This document shows, piece by piece, positions 36,099-44,125 of a stretch of DNA of 64,000 nt. Source of the DNA: Neobacillus terrae (GTDB lineage: Bacteria; Bacillota; Bacilli; Bacillales; Cytobacillaceae); contig NZ_JAAOEO010000002.1 of the NCBI RefSeq assembly GCF_011393025.1, positions 62,001 to 126,000 on the forward strand, in the 5' to 3' direction. A model generated the notes under the pieces. That model saw only the letters and a list, made by a program, of their open reading frames with translations. It was not told the origin of the DNA and searched no databases. The first letter of the stretch is position 1; each line of letters begins with the position of its first letter. Position numbers and translations under genes: made by a program.

Positions 36099-37130
36099 AT
36101 GAAACTGGAAGAATACCAGGGGGTCTGGGTATTCATTGAGCAAAACGATAGAGTAATAGAAGGAGTTTCTCTCGAATTGCTTGGTGCAGGCCGAAAACTT
36201 GCAGATAAATTAAATGTTTCACTGGCGGGAGTTTTGCTTGGTGAAGGAATAAAGCCTTTGGCTTCGGAGGTTATTACAGGCGGAGCAGATGAAGTTTATG
36301 TTATCGATCATCCGGTTCTGAAGGATTACCGGACTGAATCCTATATGAAATGTATAATGCTGCTTGCCGAAAAATATAAACCGGAAATTTTCCTTTATGG
36401 TGCTACTCCGAATGGGAAGGATTTGGCCAGCGCAGTAGCGACTGACCTGAATACCGGATTGACAGCAGATACCACTATGCTTGATGTGGATGTAGATAAC
36501 AGGCTGCTTGAGGCAAGCCGTCCAGCATTTGGCGGTAATATCATGGCAACCATTCTCTGTAAAAAACACCGTCCGCAAATGGCCACTGTAAGGCCCAAGG
36601 TTATGAAAGCTCTTGAACCTGATACTGCACGGGCGGGTAAAATTATCGAAGAAACCATATCTCTTGCAGAAGAAGATATGCGGACAAAGGTTTTCCAAAT
36701 TGTGAAGGATGTAACAAAAAAAGCCAGCCTTGCAGAGGCACATGTCATAGTTTGCGGTGGAAAAGGCATGGGAGACCTCCAAAACTTCGGATTGTTATAT
36801 GAGCTTGCCGAAACAATTGGTGCTAGTGTTGGCGGAACTCGTGACGTTGTTGAAGCTGGATGGCTTCCTCATCATTTGCAAATCGGGCAGACTGGTGAAA
36901 CGGTCACACCAAAAATCTACTTCGCTGTTGCCGTGTCAGGGGCAATCCAGCATGTGGTAGGAATGAAAAACTCAGAAATCATTATTGCTATAAATAAAGA
37001 TCCAAATGCGCCTATATTTGATGTAGCCACATATGGAATTGTAGGAGACGCCATGGAAATCATTCCAAAATTAATCGAGGAATTTAAACAAGTTCCTATC
37101 AATCAAGGGGGTGAAATCAGCTATGCCTGA
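36099..37130 (+). CDS. fixB: Electron transfer flavoprotein alpha subunit (FixB/EtfA type)
   Basis: 343 aa. The C-terminal FAD domain is clear: VCGGKGMG, GGTRDVVEAGWLPHHLQIGQTGETVTPKIYFAVAVSGAIQHVVGM and INKDPNAPIFDVATYGIVGD. The N-terminal half is the alpha/beta lobe that packs on FixA. The ATG follows AAGGAGGAG. It overlaps fixC by 8 bases. Confidence 0.92.
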   Translation: MKLEEYQGVWVFIEQNDRVIEGVSLELLGAGRKLADKLNVSLAGVLLGEGIKPLASEVITGGADEVYVIDHPVLKDYRTESYMKCIMLLAEKYKPEIFLYGATPNGKDLASAVATDLNTGLTADTTMLDVDVDNRLLEASRPAFGGNIMATILCKKHRPQMATVRPKVMKALEPDTARAGKIIEETISLAEEDMRTKVFQIVKDVTKKASLAEAHVIVCGGKGMGDLQNFGLLYELAETIGASVGGTRDVVEAGWLPHHLQIGQTGETVTPKIYFAVAVSGAIQHVVGMKNSEIIIAINKDPNAPIFDVATYGIVGDAMEIIPKLIEEFKQVPINQGGEISYA

Positions 37131-38418
37131 AAAATTTGACGTAATCGTTGTAGGAGCAGGACCTGCAGGCACAGCCTGTGCACTTCAAACCGCTAGGGCA
37201 GGGTTAAAAGTTCTTTTAATTGAGAGAGGCGAATACCCGGGAAGCAAGAACGTTATGGGCGGAGTTTTATACCGTAAACAACTAGAGGAACTCATTCCTG
37301 AATTTTGGAAAGAGGCTCCATTGGAGAGGCCTATAATTGAGCAGCGTTTCTGGATGCTGGATAAAGAGTCGGTTGTTTCCTTCGGTTATAAAGGATTGGA
37401 ATGGGGAGCAGAGCCATACAACAACTTTACTATTTTAAGAGCACAGTTTGATCAGTGGTTTGCTCAAAAAGCGGTTGAAGCAGGAGCGCTTCTAATTAAT
37501 GAAACTGTGGTTACAGAATGTATTGTAGAAAACAGCAAGGTTATTGGGGTTAGGACCGACCGTCCTGATGGAGAGCTCTATGCAGATGTAGTAGTTCTTG
37601 CTGATGGCGTAAACTCACTTCTGTCCAAGCAGCTTGGTTTCCATAAGGAATTCAGACCCGATGAGGTAGCACTCACTGTTATGGAAGTTATCAACATGCC
37701 AAAAGAAAAAATAAATGACCGGTTTAACTTAGAGGAAAATCAGGGAACAACCATTGAAATTTTTGGTGATTCTACTAAGGGGAATCTTGGTACAGCCTTC
37801 CTTTACACAAATAAGGAAAGCTTAAATATTGGGGTTGGAACTACGCTATCGAGCATGATAAAAGCTAGGCTGAAACCGTATGATCTGCTTGATTATCTTA
37901 AAAACCATCCATTGGTCAAACCTATTCTTCAGGGAGGCGAGTCAGCGGAATATCTGGCCCACCTTATACCGGAAGGCGGTTTCCGTTCTGTTCCAAAGGT
38001 TGCCGGAAATGGTGTCCTCGTAGTTGGGGATGCAGCACAGCTTGTTAATGCGATTCACCGTGAAGGTTCTAATATGGCCATGTATTCTGGTAAATTGGCT
38101 GCAGAAGCAGTAATTAAAGCAAAGGAAAGAAATAATTACAGTGAATCAAGCCTGAACAGCTACCGTGAAGCTTTATACGGAAGCTTTATCATGAAGGATC
38201 TAGAGAAATATAAAGATGCTGCCCATATCTTTGAAAAGCACCCGCAATATTTTAAAGAATATGTACCAATGATGAATAAAGCAATGAGCAAATTCTTTAC
38301 GGTAGATGGTACACCAAAACGTGACAAACAAAAACAAATTATGAAGAGCATTACAGCAGAAAGAGGCACAATCCGTGTGATTCAGGACATGTATCGTGCC
38401 TGGAAGGCGGTGAAATAA
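37123..38418 (+). CDS. fixC: FAD-dependent ETF:quinone oxidoreductase-like protein FixC
   Basis: 431 aa. N-terminal FAD-binding VIVVGAGPAGTACAL and RPDGELYADVVVLADGVNS, and a second FAD contact VLVVGDAAQLVNAIHREGSNMAM. It belongs to the GG-reductase/FixC family that hands electrons from the flavoprotein to quinone. The start is ATG 37123 behind AAGGGGGTG, inside the end of fixB. With fixX it replaces the single-chain ETF:QO. Confidence 0.92.
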   Translation: MPEKFDVIVVGAGPAGTACALQTARAGLKVLLIERGEYPGSKNVMGGVLYRKQLEELIPEFWKEAPLERPIIEQRFWMLDKESVVSFGYKGLEWGAEPYNNFTILRAQFDQWFAQKAVEAGALLINETVVTECIVENSKVIGVRTDRPDGELYADVVVLADGVNSLLSKQLGFHKEFRPDEVALTVMEVINMPKEKINDRFNLEENQGTTIEIFGDSTKGNLGTAFLYTNKESLNIGVGTTLSSMIKARLKPYDLLDYLKNHPLVKPILQGGESAEYLAHLIPEGGFRSVPKVAGNGVLVVGDAAQLVNAIHREGSNMAMYSGKLAAEAVIKAKERNNYSESSLNSYREALYGSFIMKDLEKYKDAAHIFEKHPQYFKEYVPMMNKAMSKFFTVDGTPKRDKQKQIMKSITAERGTIRVIQDMYRAWKAVK

Positions 38419-38703
38419 ATGTCTACAAAAAACATCGAGGAAAAACAATATCTGCTAAGATTTAAGTGTGATACGAAATCCCATTTAACGATATTGGATC
38501 ATGATGTTTGCATGACAAATTGCCCCGATAAGCTTTGTACAGTGTTTTGCCCTGCAGAGGTATATAAATGGGAAGGAAAACGTATGCAGGTAGGATATGA
38601 GGGCTGCCATGAGTGCGGCAGCTGCCGGATCGGATGCCCGTATCAAAACATCAAATGGGAATATCCAAAAGGCGGACACGGAATCGTTTTCAGAATGGCT
38701 TAA
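38419..38703 (+). CDS. fixX: Ferredoxin-like protein FixX
   Basis: 94 aa. Cysteines in CMTNCPDKLCTVFCPAEVY and CHECGSCRIGCPYQNIKWEYP are the FixX pattern. It should form the iron-sulfur partner of FixC. The start directly abuts the fixC stop. Its presence distinguishes this locus from simple etfBA pairs and points to a bifurcating FixABCX-type complex (NADH to ferredoxin plus quinone), by analogy with characterised EtfABCX enzymes. Confidence 0.92.
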   Translation: MSTKNIEEKQYLLRFKCDTKSHLTILDHDVCMTNCPDKLCTVFCPAEVYKWEGKRMQVGYEGCHECGSCRIGCPYQNIKWEYPKGGHGIVFRMA

Positions 38704-38710
38704 AAAACAA

Positions 38711-38748
38711 AAGGCTTTCCCTCTATAAAAGGAGGGAAGCCTTTTTTG
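38711..38748 (+). terminator. Terminator of fixABCX
   Basis: AAGGCTTTCCCTC pairs with GGAGGGAAGCCTT (one bulge) around TATAAAA, followed by T6. Confidence 0.93.
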
Positions 38749-38927
38749 CACACATAAATAACTTTCAGGGAAATACTGAAACGGTAAGAGGGATACGATA
38801 TTCAAGGTGACTTATTTTCCGGGAAATTTAGCATAAAAGGGGAAAATTGTCATATTAACACTATATGTATGGTTATTCACAAGGAGGTTCAAAAAAGAGG
38901 TGAAGCAAGGGGATATTGAAGTGTGGA

Positions 38928-39278
38928 TTAACTTATTTTTTCTTGAAGGCCTGAGGCAAAAATCTCGTCATTTATACTAAAGCTTGCATATGATCTTGCC
39001 AGTTCAGCGGCATTATTGAACGAATCAAACAGCTGTGATGAAAAGTAGGGATGTTTCCATGAAAAAGATCCTTCCGAGTCAGCTGGGTATATACTCACCT
39101 TCCAATGATAATATTCTGTATCTTCGAACGCTGGCTCACCTTCCAGAGCAATTAGCCAGTGTGTGGAGCGGACCTGATCCGAAGGAGTTATTTCTGCTTC
39201 TAAAAGTGCGAGCTGATCTTTTAAGCCAATTGGAATTAATGCTGTCTGATAAAAATCCCGGTAATTAGGATTGTACAT
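38928..39278 (-). CDS. Conserved small protein of unknown function
   Basis: 116 aa, soluble and acidic, rich in aromatic residues (WLIALEGEPAFEDTEYYHWKVSIYPADSE, WKHPYFSSQLFDSF). I do not recognise the family. There is a good ribosome site (GGGAGGG) upstream of its ATG. No membrane segment or signal peptide. It is convergent with fixX and flanked by a repeat on the other side. Confidence 0.65.
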   Translation of the reverse strand: MYNPNYRDFYQTALIPIGLKDQLALLEAEITPSDQVRSTHWLIALEGEPAFEDTEYYHWKVSIYPADSEGSFSWKHPYFSSQLFDSFNNAAELARSYASFSINDEIFASGLQEKIS

Positions 39279-39390
39279 AATTTAGCCCTCCCTATAGCTT
39301 CTATAACTACATTATATGTGAATTTACAGCATTATTTCGGTTTAAATGTTAAAATTTTAAGAAATTTAAAAACGCTTCCAATGCTTTTGG

Positions 39391-39735
39391 AAAGGCTTTG
39401 TTAATCTTGCCTGTTGATTTCCGCTCCCGGCGCTCGCGTTCCACGGGCGGTCCGGGAGCCTGTCAAACTCAGCGCCTAGCCCCTCGAGGTCGCTTCGGTT
39501 TTGACTTTGAAGTAAAGAACGACTTCATTGTCAGGCCTTCCAGCGCTTGTCGGGGCAGAACAAGACGCTTCCGTTCTTTTTTCTCCCCTGGCCCGCTTTT
39601 CCCGCAGGACATTGAATAGCTCCCTTGAAATCGCCCCCGCACGAAGGAAATGCGATAGCGTTTCCGAGGAGTCTCGCTCCTTTTGCTTCAATCAAATTAA
39701 GGAAAAATCAACAATGAGCTTTACAGAGTCTTTTG
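39391..39735. mobile_element. Second copy of the non-coding repeat element (inverted)
   Basis: About 345 bp. Ends show an imperfect inverted repeat (AAAGGCTTTGT / ACAGAGTCTTT). The interior 39459-39584 is nearly the reverse complement of 26438-26563, sharing for example CTAGCCCCTCGAGGTCGCTT. The left part, GTTGATTTCCGCTCCCGGCGCT, resembles a repeat I know from several Bacillus genomes. No protein is encoded. Confidence 0.65.
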
Positions 39736-39781
39736 TAAAATGTATATCCAATTTTTAAATTTTATTATTAAAGACTTGAAA

Positions 39782-39824
39782 AGTGACAGGCATCACAACT
39801 ATTTTTTATTGCCAGCGTTATACT
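39782..39824 (+). promoter_or_regulatory. Fnr-like box and -10 of the hemerythrin gene
   Basis: AGTGA-N6-TCACA (39782-39797; 9 of 10 to consensus) and TATACT (39819-39824). The box centre lies near -41.5 from the expected start, the position for Fnr activation in bacilli. Confidence 0.6.
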
Positions 39825-39856
39825 GAGTTCATAAAAGTTTGAGAGGAGCTATATAA

Positions 39857-40384
39857 ATGAACGGCTGTACGAATGCATTTGGCGGTATGCCAACAGGTGA
39901 ATTATCCGTAGGTTTAAAGCAATTAAAAAGTGAACACCCGTCATTATTAGATAAATTGGAAGTTCAATTTAATCTTGTTCAGCAAATTGAAAAGGATCTA
40001 AATAGAGAGAATAATTTTATTGAATTAATTCGCAGGGTGTCAGAGTTTATGGCAGAGCTTGAACCACATTCAAAAAGGGAAGAGGGAGTTCTTTTTCCAA
40101 TGATGGGTGCCTATATTGGAACCACATCTGGCCCAATTGCAGTGATGGAATATGAGCATGACCAGGCAAAAGGCTATATTGGGTCCTTCCTAAAAACTGC
40201 TTTGGAGGATCGTGTCCTATCAATTGATGAAATAAAGGAACAAGCACAATTAATAAAAAGTGCGTATTTCACATTGACCGAGCATTTTGCAAAAGAAGAA
40301 AATGTCCTTTTCCCGATGGCGGAAAGAATGCTTTCTGATGAGGAAAAAGAAGAACTTGCAAGGAAAATTAAAGAGATTAAGTAA
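39857..40384 (+). CDS. Hemerythrin HHE-domain protein
   Basis: 175 aa four-helix-bundle protein with putative di-iron ligands: SEHPSLLD (His), ELEPHSKREEGVLFP (His, Glu), EYEHDQAKG (His) and TEHFAKEENVLFP (His, Glu). The spacing of the HxxxE...FP repeats fits hemerythrin-type oxygen, NO or redox-sensing proteins. The N-terminus (NGCTNAFGG) has a cysteine but not the full ScdA/RIC DUF542 domain. The ATG follows GAGAGGAG. An Fnr-like promoter supports a role in low-oxygen or nitrosative conditions. Confidence 0.88.
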   Translation: MNGCTNAFGGMPTGELSVGLKQLKSEHPSLLDKLEVQFNLVQQIEKDLNRENNFIELIRRVSEFMAELEPHSKREEGVLFPMMGAYIGTTSGPIAVMEYEHDQAKGYIGSFLKTALEDRVLSIDEIKEQAQLIKSAYFTLTEHFAKEENVLFPMAERMLSDEEKEELARKIKEIK

Positions 40385-40412
40385 AGAATGGGACGCCCCA
40401 TTCTTTTTTTTA
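40384..40412 (+). terminator. Terminator of the hemerythrin gene
   Basis: AAGAATGGG-AC-GCCCCATTCTTTTTTT, beginning on the stop codon. Confidence 0.88.
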
Positions 40413-40443
40413 TTTCTTTATTAAATTTTTCTGAAATTTAAAC

Positions 40444-40690
40444 TATAATTTAACTAATTGGAAGGTATCACCATTCCTGTGAATTAAAAGTAAATTTATT
40501 ACGCCAAAGGAGGTCAGCAGAGTCTTTTTCTACAGCCTGGCAGTTGCGGGTAATAATTTTCACTACCTTTGTTGCCTGAGAGTACTTTTGCATCTGCTGC
40601 AGATGGCAGCTATTTCAGTGGCAGCTTCTATAATACAAAAGGAAGATAGTACAGTAAGAGGGCAGGCCTTAGGTAGCCAGGCTTTTTTTA
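40444..40690 (+). promoter_or_regulatory. Promoter and structured leader RNA with terminator-like end, unclassified
   Basis: TATAAT at 40444-40449 gives a start near 40456. Nested pairings are AGCCTGGC (40534-40541) with GCCAGGCT (40676-40683), CTACCT (40563-40568) with AGGTAG (40671-40676), and GCCTG (40574-40578) with CAGGC (40663-40667). Two inner hairpins are CATCTG/CAGATG (40591-40605) and CTTC/GAAG (about 40625-40645). Seven T follow at 40683-40689. The gene starts 120 bases on. It matches no riboswitch class I could recall. Confidence 0.45.
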
Positions 40691-40808
40691 ATCGTTTAGA
40701 CTTTTTTGTGGGCTTCGATGCAGCGCCGCGGCTTTGCAGGAAACATCTTGCAAGGTATATTGGCATCATGGGTTATATATTTTTATAAGAAGGTAAAGGT
40801 GGGGCAAT

Positions 40809-41816
40809 TTGGAAGAAACAGTTGAGAGATTATTTAAAAGTGATATACTTCAAGATTTAATGGCAAGATTTGATGCAGCTGGTGAGTATAAAAAACTGGG
40901 AGACTTTGAAAATTATGTTTTTGAAGTTACCTACCGGGGGAAACCTGCTATTCTTCGTGTTACTCACAGCTCACACAGAAAAAAAGAGGAAATCGATTCT
41001 GAGCTTGAATGGATGGACTATTTGCAAAAAAACGGAGTCACCTGTCCGGGATGCTTTCGTTCAAAGCAGCAGCTTTTGGTGGAGACTGCTGTAGCTGAGG
41101 ACGGGTCGAATTTTTATGCCTGCTTATATACTAAAGCCCCAGGTTCTTTGGTTAAAGTTGGATCTGCTGAATTTAATGATAAGCTCTTTTTTTCTTGGGG
41201 TGAAGTAATAGGTAAAATGCATGCAGTAACAAAAAATTATAAGCCCTCAGGCCATAAAAGGCCTTCTTGGGACGAAGAAGAGCTTTTGGACATTGAACAA
41301 TATGTTTCAGAGAATGATATTGTCATGAATACAAACGCCATAATTAAAGAGCTGGAAAGTCTTCCTGCGAATAACAGCAATTATGGGCTTATTCATTCAG
41401 ATGTACATTCCGGTAATTTTTTCTTTGATGGTGAAACCGTTCATGTATTCGATTTTGATGATTGCAGTTATCACTGGTTTGCTTCTGATATTGCCATTCC
41501 ACTCTATTATTCTCTTCTTTATGGTTTCACCGGGAACGACGAAGCAGAAGCGAAAAAGTTTTCGGTTAACTTTTACCAGAAGTTCTTAACTGGATATCAG
41601 AAACATAACGAACTGCCAGCAGATCTATTCAAACATCTTCCGCTTTTTTTACGGCTCAGGGATATAACCCTGTATTCAGTTCTGGAAAAAAAGATTCCTT
41701 TGGAAGAAAGGAATGAATATACCCTTAATATGATGGATAAAATTAGAAATCGGATCCTTTCAAACAGGGCCATCATTGATCTTTCAGAGGATGAAATAAT
41801 GACGGTAAACTCCTAA
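40809..41816 (+). CDS. APH/choline-kinase family phosphotransferase
   Basis: 335 aa. Small-molecule kinase fold: nucleotide loop FENYVFEVTYRGKPAILRV, catalytic IHSDVHSGNFFFDG (HxDxxxxN, with Ser-Asp) and metal-binding VFDFDDCSYHWFASDIA. It resembles SrkA/YerI-type and homoserine-kinase-II-like proteins more than antibiotic kinases. The start is a TTG behind AGGTGGGG. A structured leader may control it, possibly in response to its substrate. The substrate is unknown. Confidence 0.82.
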   Translation: MEETVERLFKSDILQDLMARFDAAGEYKKLGDFENYVFEVTYRGKPAILRVTHSSHRKKEEIDSELEWMDYLQKNGVTCPGCFRSKQQLLVETAVAEDGSNFYACLYTKAPGSLVKVGSAEFNDKLFFSWGEVIGKMHAVTKNYKPSGHKRPSWDEEELLDIEQYVSENDIVMNTNAIIKELESLPANNSNYGLIHSDVHSGNFFFDGETVHVFDFDDCSYHWFASDIAIPLYYSLLYGFTGNDEAEAKKFSVNFYQKFLTGYQKHNELPADLFKHLPLFLRLRDITLYSVLEKKIPLEERNEYTLNMMDKIRNRILSNRAIIDLSEDEIMTVNS

Positions 41817-41831
41817 TCTCAGAAAAAAGTA

Positions 41832-41868
41832 AAAACCTGCCTTTCATTTGAAGGGCAGCTTTTTATTC
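41832..41868 (+). terminator. Terminator of the phosphotransferase gene
   Basis: CTGCC(C) pairs with GGGCAG around an AT-rich loop, then CTTTTTATT. It also lies close to the end of convergent kinD. Confidence 0.65.
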
Positions 41869-41887
41869 TTTAAAGTACTAATTTCCA

Positions 41888-43384
41888 TTAGCAAAGGAGT
41901 GGCAGCGAAATAAATACTGTAGTACCCACAGACAGTGTACTTTCAATGGAAATATTACCGCCCATTGATTCAATAATTCGCTTGCAAATCACGAGTCCTA
42001 GTCCCGTTCCTGTATCCTTGGAGGTATAAAAAGGATGGAAGATCTTTTCTAAATCTTTTTTTTGTATTCCTTCCCCAGTATCTGCAATTTCTAATTTTGC
42101 TTCTTTCTCTGTTTTATATAGGCGGATTGTGAGCGTTCCGCCACTTTTCATTGATTCAAAGGAATTTTTGGAGAGGTTTAAAAGAACCTGTTTAATCTGG
42201 TCCTTTATTCCCTCTATCCTTATTGGTTCAGAGGGAACCTCCCAGGAACATACGGAGCTATAGGAATTTCCTTCTGAAATAATGAGAGGCTGCAATTCGC
42301 TTACAATTGCGGACATATCGATTATTTCCCTGTTTTGGGCAGTAGGTTTTCCCAGAATTAGAAACTCACTTGCAATTTCATTAATTCGCTGAAGTTCTGT
42401 GTCAATGACCTGAAAATAATATTGGTCATTAGCATCTTTATACTTCTCTCCGAGCAGCTGCAGAAGCCCTTTTATGCCTGTAAGAGGGTTCCGGATCTCA
42501 TGGGCTGTACTGGCTGCAAGTGTGCCAACCAATTCAAGTTTTTGTGCTTCATATTGAAGTCTTTCTTTTTCAGCCTGCCTTTTTAAAAGCACATATTTGA
42601 TTAATAAATAGAAAACATGGGATATAATTAAAAGAAGAATCAAATTTTTTATTAATGTCTTAATAATCGTACTGTAATCTGGAGCTGGCAGCTGGACATG
42701 AATAGTCCAGGGGAGCCTGTTGATTGGTTTTACCAGCCAATCAGTACCTGTAAGCTTACTATCTTTATCAATATTAATCTTAAGAATTGGCTCTTGATCT
42801 GCATTTGCTATATAAAGCTTTGCATCCGGAGTTACTAATTTCATAATATTTTTCAAATAGCCTATTCTTAAATAGGCTACAAGAATCGCACTTAGTTCAC
42901 CTTTATTATCCAAAACTGGAGAAGCAAGCCCGATAATTTCCTGATGATTGCTTATATATTCAGGATGATTCGAAATCACAGTATCTTTGGTCTGTATAAG
43001 TTCCTTAATATAATCCTTGTTTGCAAGGAGAGAACTGTCTGGAAGGAAGTTGGAACCAACTAATTTTATTCCTGCACTATCGAGTAAATAAAGTCCGCCA
43101 TACCGTGAATCTCTTTGCTGAATATCCCTTAATAGTGGCTCGTTTTTCTGAGGAAAACCGCTATTAATTTTGGCGGAAAGGGAGACGATATCCAAGCTGG
43201 TATCAGTTTGGGTTATAAACTCGTCCCAGCTTTGCTGATGAATAGTACCTATCCATTCCGCTTTCTCCTTTCGAATCTGCGTATCTTTTTTTAAAAGATC
43301 GTGATAAAAATAACCAGTTCCCAGAAGAAAAGGGAGAATCACGAGGAGAATATATACGATAATATTTTTCTGATGTATATTCAT
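41888..43384 (-). CDS. kinD: Membrane sporulation histidine kinase KinD
   Basis: 498 aa. Membrane helix 1 (~5-27), an extracellular CACHE-like sensor (~35-225; DSRYGGLYLLDSAGIKLVGSN), helix 2 (~230-253), HisKA with H295 in ASTAHEIRNPLTGIKGLLQLLG, and HATPase with DTGEGI and GTGLGL. The H-box is of the Spo0F-directed KinA-E type. The start is ATG 43384 (MNIHQKN) behind AAGGAT; 60 upstream codons lack a ribosome site and overlap the promoter (extended -10 TGCTATAAT at 43433-43425). Divergent from mhqR, as in B. subtilis. Confidence 0.88.
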   Translation of the reverse strand: MNIHQKNIIVYILLVILPFLLGTGYFYHDLLKKDTQIRKEKAEWIGTIHQQSWDEFITQTDTSLDIVSLSAKINSGFPQKNEPLLRDIQQRDSRYGGLYLLDSAGIKLVGSNFLPDSSLLANKDYIKELIQTKDTVISNHPEYISNHQEIIGLASPVLDNKGELSAILVAYLRIGYLKNIMKLVTPDAKLYIANADQEPILKINIDKDSKLTGTDWLVKPINRLPWTIHVQLPAPDYSTIIKTLIKNLILLLIISHVFYLLIKYVLLKRQAEKERLQYEAQKLELVGTLAASTAHEIRNPLTGIKGLLQLLGEKYKDANDQYYFQVIDTELQRINEIASEFLILGKPTAQNREIIDMSAIVSELQPLIISEGNSYSSVCSWEVPSEPIRIEGIKDQIKQVLLNLSKNSFESMKSGGTLTIRLYKTEKEAKLEIADTGEGIQKKDLEKIFHPFYTSKDTGTGLGLVICKRIIESMGGNISIESTLSVGTTVFISLPLLC

Positions 43385-43503
43385 AGGTAATATCCTTAGG
43401 TCATTAGTAGGTAAATATGAGTCTATTATAGCATTATCAGCAGGTTTAGGGGAGATTCTGTATTGGAATAAATCTGTTCTTTCCCGGTTGATTCCAAGGT
43501 AAA

Positions 43504-43549
43504 TTGACAGGATGCATTTATTTTCATATAATAATTTTGAATTCGAGAT
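43504..43549 (+). promoter_or_regulatory. mhqR promoter with MhqR-box operator
   Basis: A consensus SigA promoter (TTGACA, 17 bases, TATAAT at 43527-43532) overlapped at its start site by ATTTTGAATTCGAGAT (43534-43549). This matches the described MhqR box ATCTCGAATTCGAGAT at 14 of 16 bases. Confidence 0.75.
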
Positions 43550-43578
43550 AATTCTATTACCCAAAAGGATTGATTTCT

Positions 43579-44019
43579 ATGGAAAATGAATCAGTATCAC
43601 AATCCCTTAAGTTGTTTATCGTATTGTCCAGAGCTTATAAAGCTCTTAATGAACATGTTAATAGATATATACAAGAGCATGGCTTAAACCCTACAGAATT
43701 TGCAGTTATGGAGCTTTTATTTCACAAAGGTGATCAGCCGATGCAGCAAATTGGCAGTAAGATCCTTTTAGCCAGTGGCAGTATCACATATGTTGTCGAC
43801 AAGCTGGAACAAAAGGGAATGCTTAGAAGGATTGCCTGTCCAAAAGACCGAAGGGTAACCTATGCTCAGATAACGGATGAGGGAAAACAATTTATTGAAG
43901 GGATTTTTCCTGAACATGCACAGAGAATACATGAATTGATGTCCAGCCTGGACATCCAGGAAAAAGAGGAAGCGATCAGGCTCCTAAAAAAACTTGGGAT
44001 CCCTGCAGGGAAGTTTTAA
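43579..44019 (+). CDS. mhqR: MarR-family quinone-responsive repressor MhqR
   Basis: 146 aa MarR winged helix (GLNPTEFAVMELLFHKGDQPMQQIGSKILLASGSITYVVDKLEQKGMLRR, then CPKDRRVTYAQITDEG in the wing). It represses quinone and aldehyde detoxification genes in B. subtilis. Identity rests on position next to kinD and on an MhqR-like operator in its own promoter. The start is the ATG at 43579; a TTG at 43570 is too close to AAAAGGA. No mhq target operon is in this window. Confidence 0.82.
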   Translation: MENESVSQSLKLFIVLSRAYKALNEHVNRYIQEHGLNPTEFAVMELLFHKGDQPMQQIGSKILLASGSITYVVDKLEQKGMLRRIACPKDRRVTYAQITDEGKQFIEGIFPEHAQRIHELMSSLDIQEKEEAIRLLKKLGIPAGKF

Positions 44020-44048
44020 AAATACGGTGAAAACCGTATTTTTTTTAT
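44020..44048 (+). terminator. Terminator of mhqR
   Basis: AATACGGT-GAAA-ACCGTATTTTTTTTA, directly after the stop codon. Confidence 0.9.
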
Positions 44049-44125
44049 TATTTTCGTATATCGAAGGGAATTAGGTGTCTAGTGTCGAATAAGACTCTTG
44101 GAACTTAATAAAAGGGGGATTTTAA

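Noticed and set aside
38899..38979. Possible 26-codon ORF (GTG start) after an AAGGAGG
   Set aside because: Spacing is too long and it overlaps the 3' end of the better-supported minus-strand gene.
39398..39758. Short ORFs on both strands
   Set aside because: They fall inside the second repeat element; no ribosome sites.
40563..40600. Glycine-riboswitch-like string ACTCTCAGGCAACAAAGG on the minus strand
   Set aside because: The 5' half of a glycine aptamer is missing, no minus-strand gene lies downstream, and the T run and promoter favour the plus strand.
40444..40690. T-box or TPP riboswitch upstream of the phosphotransferase
   Set aside because: A CTGAGA string is present, but the AGGGTGG T-box sequence and the TPP second-half motif are not.
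40588..40788. 66-codon plus-strand ORF
   Set aside because: Overlaps the structured leader and its T run, and has no ribosome site.
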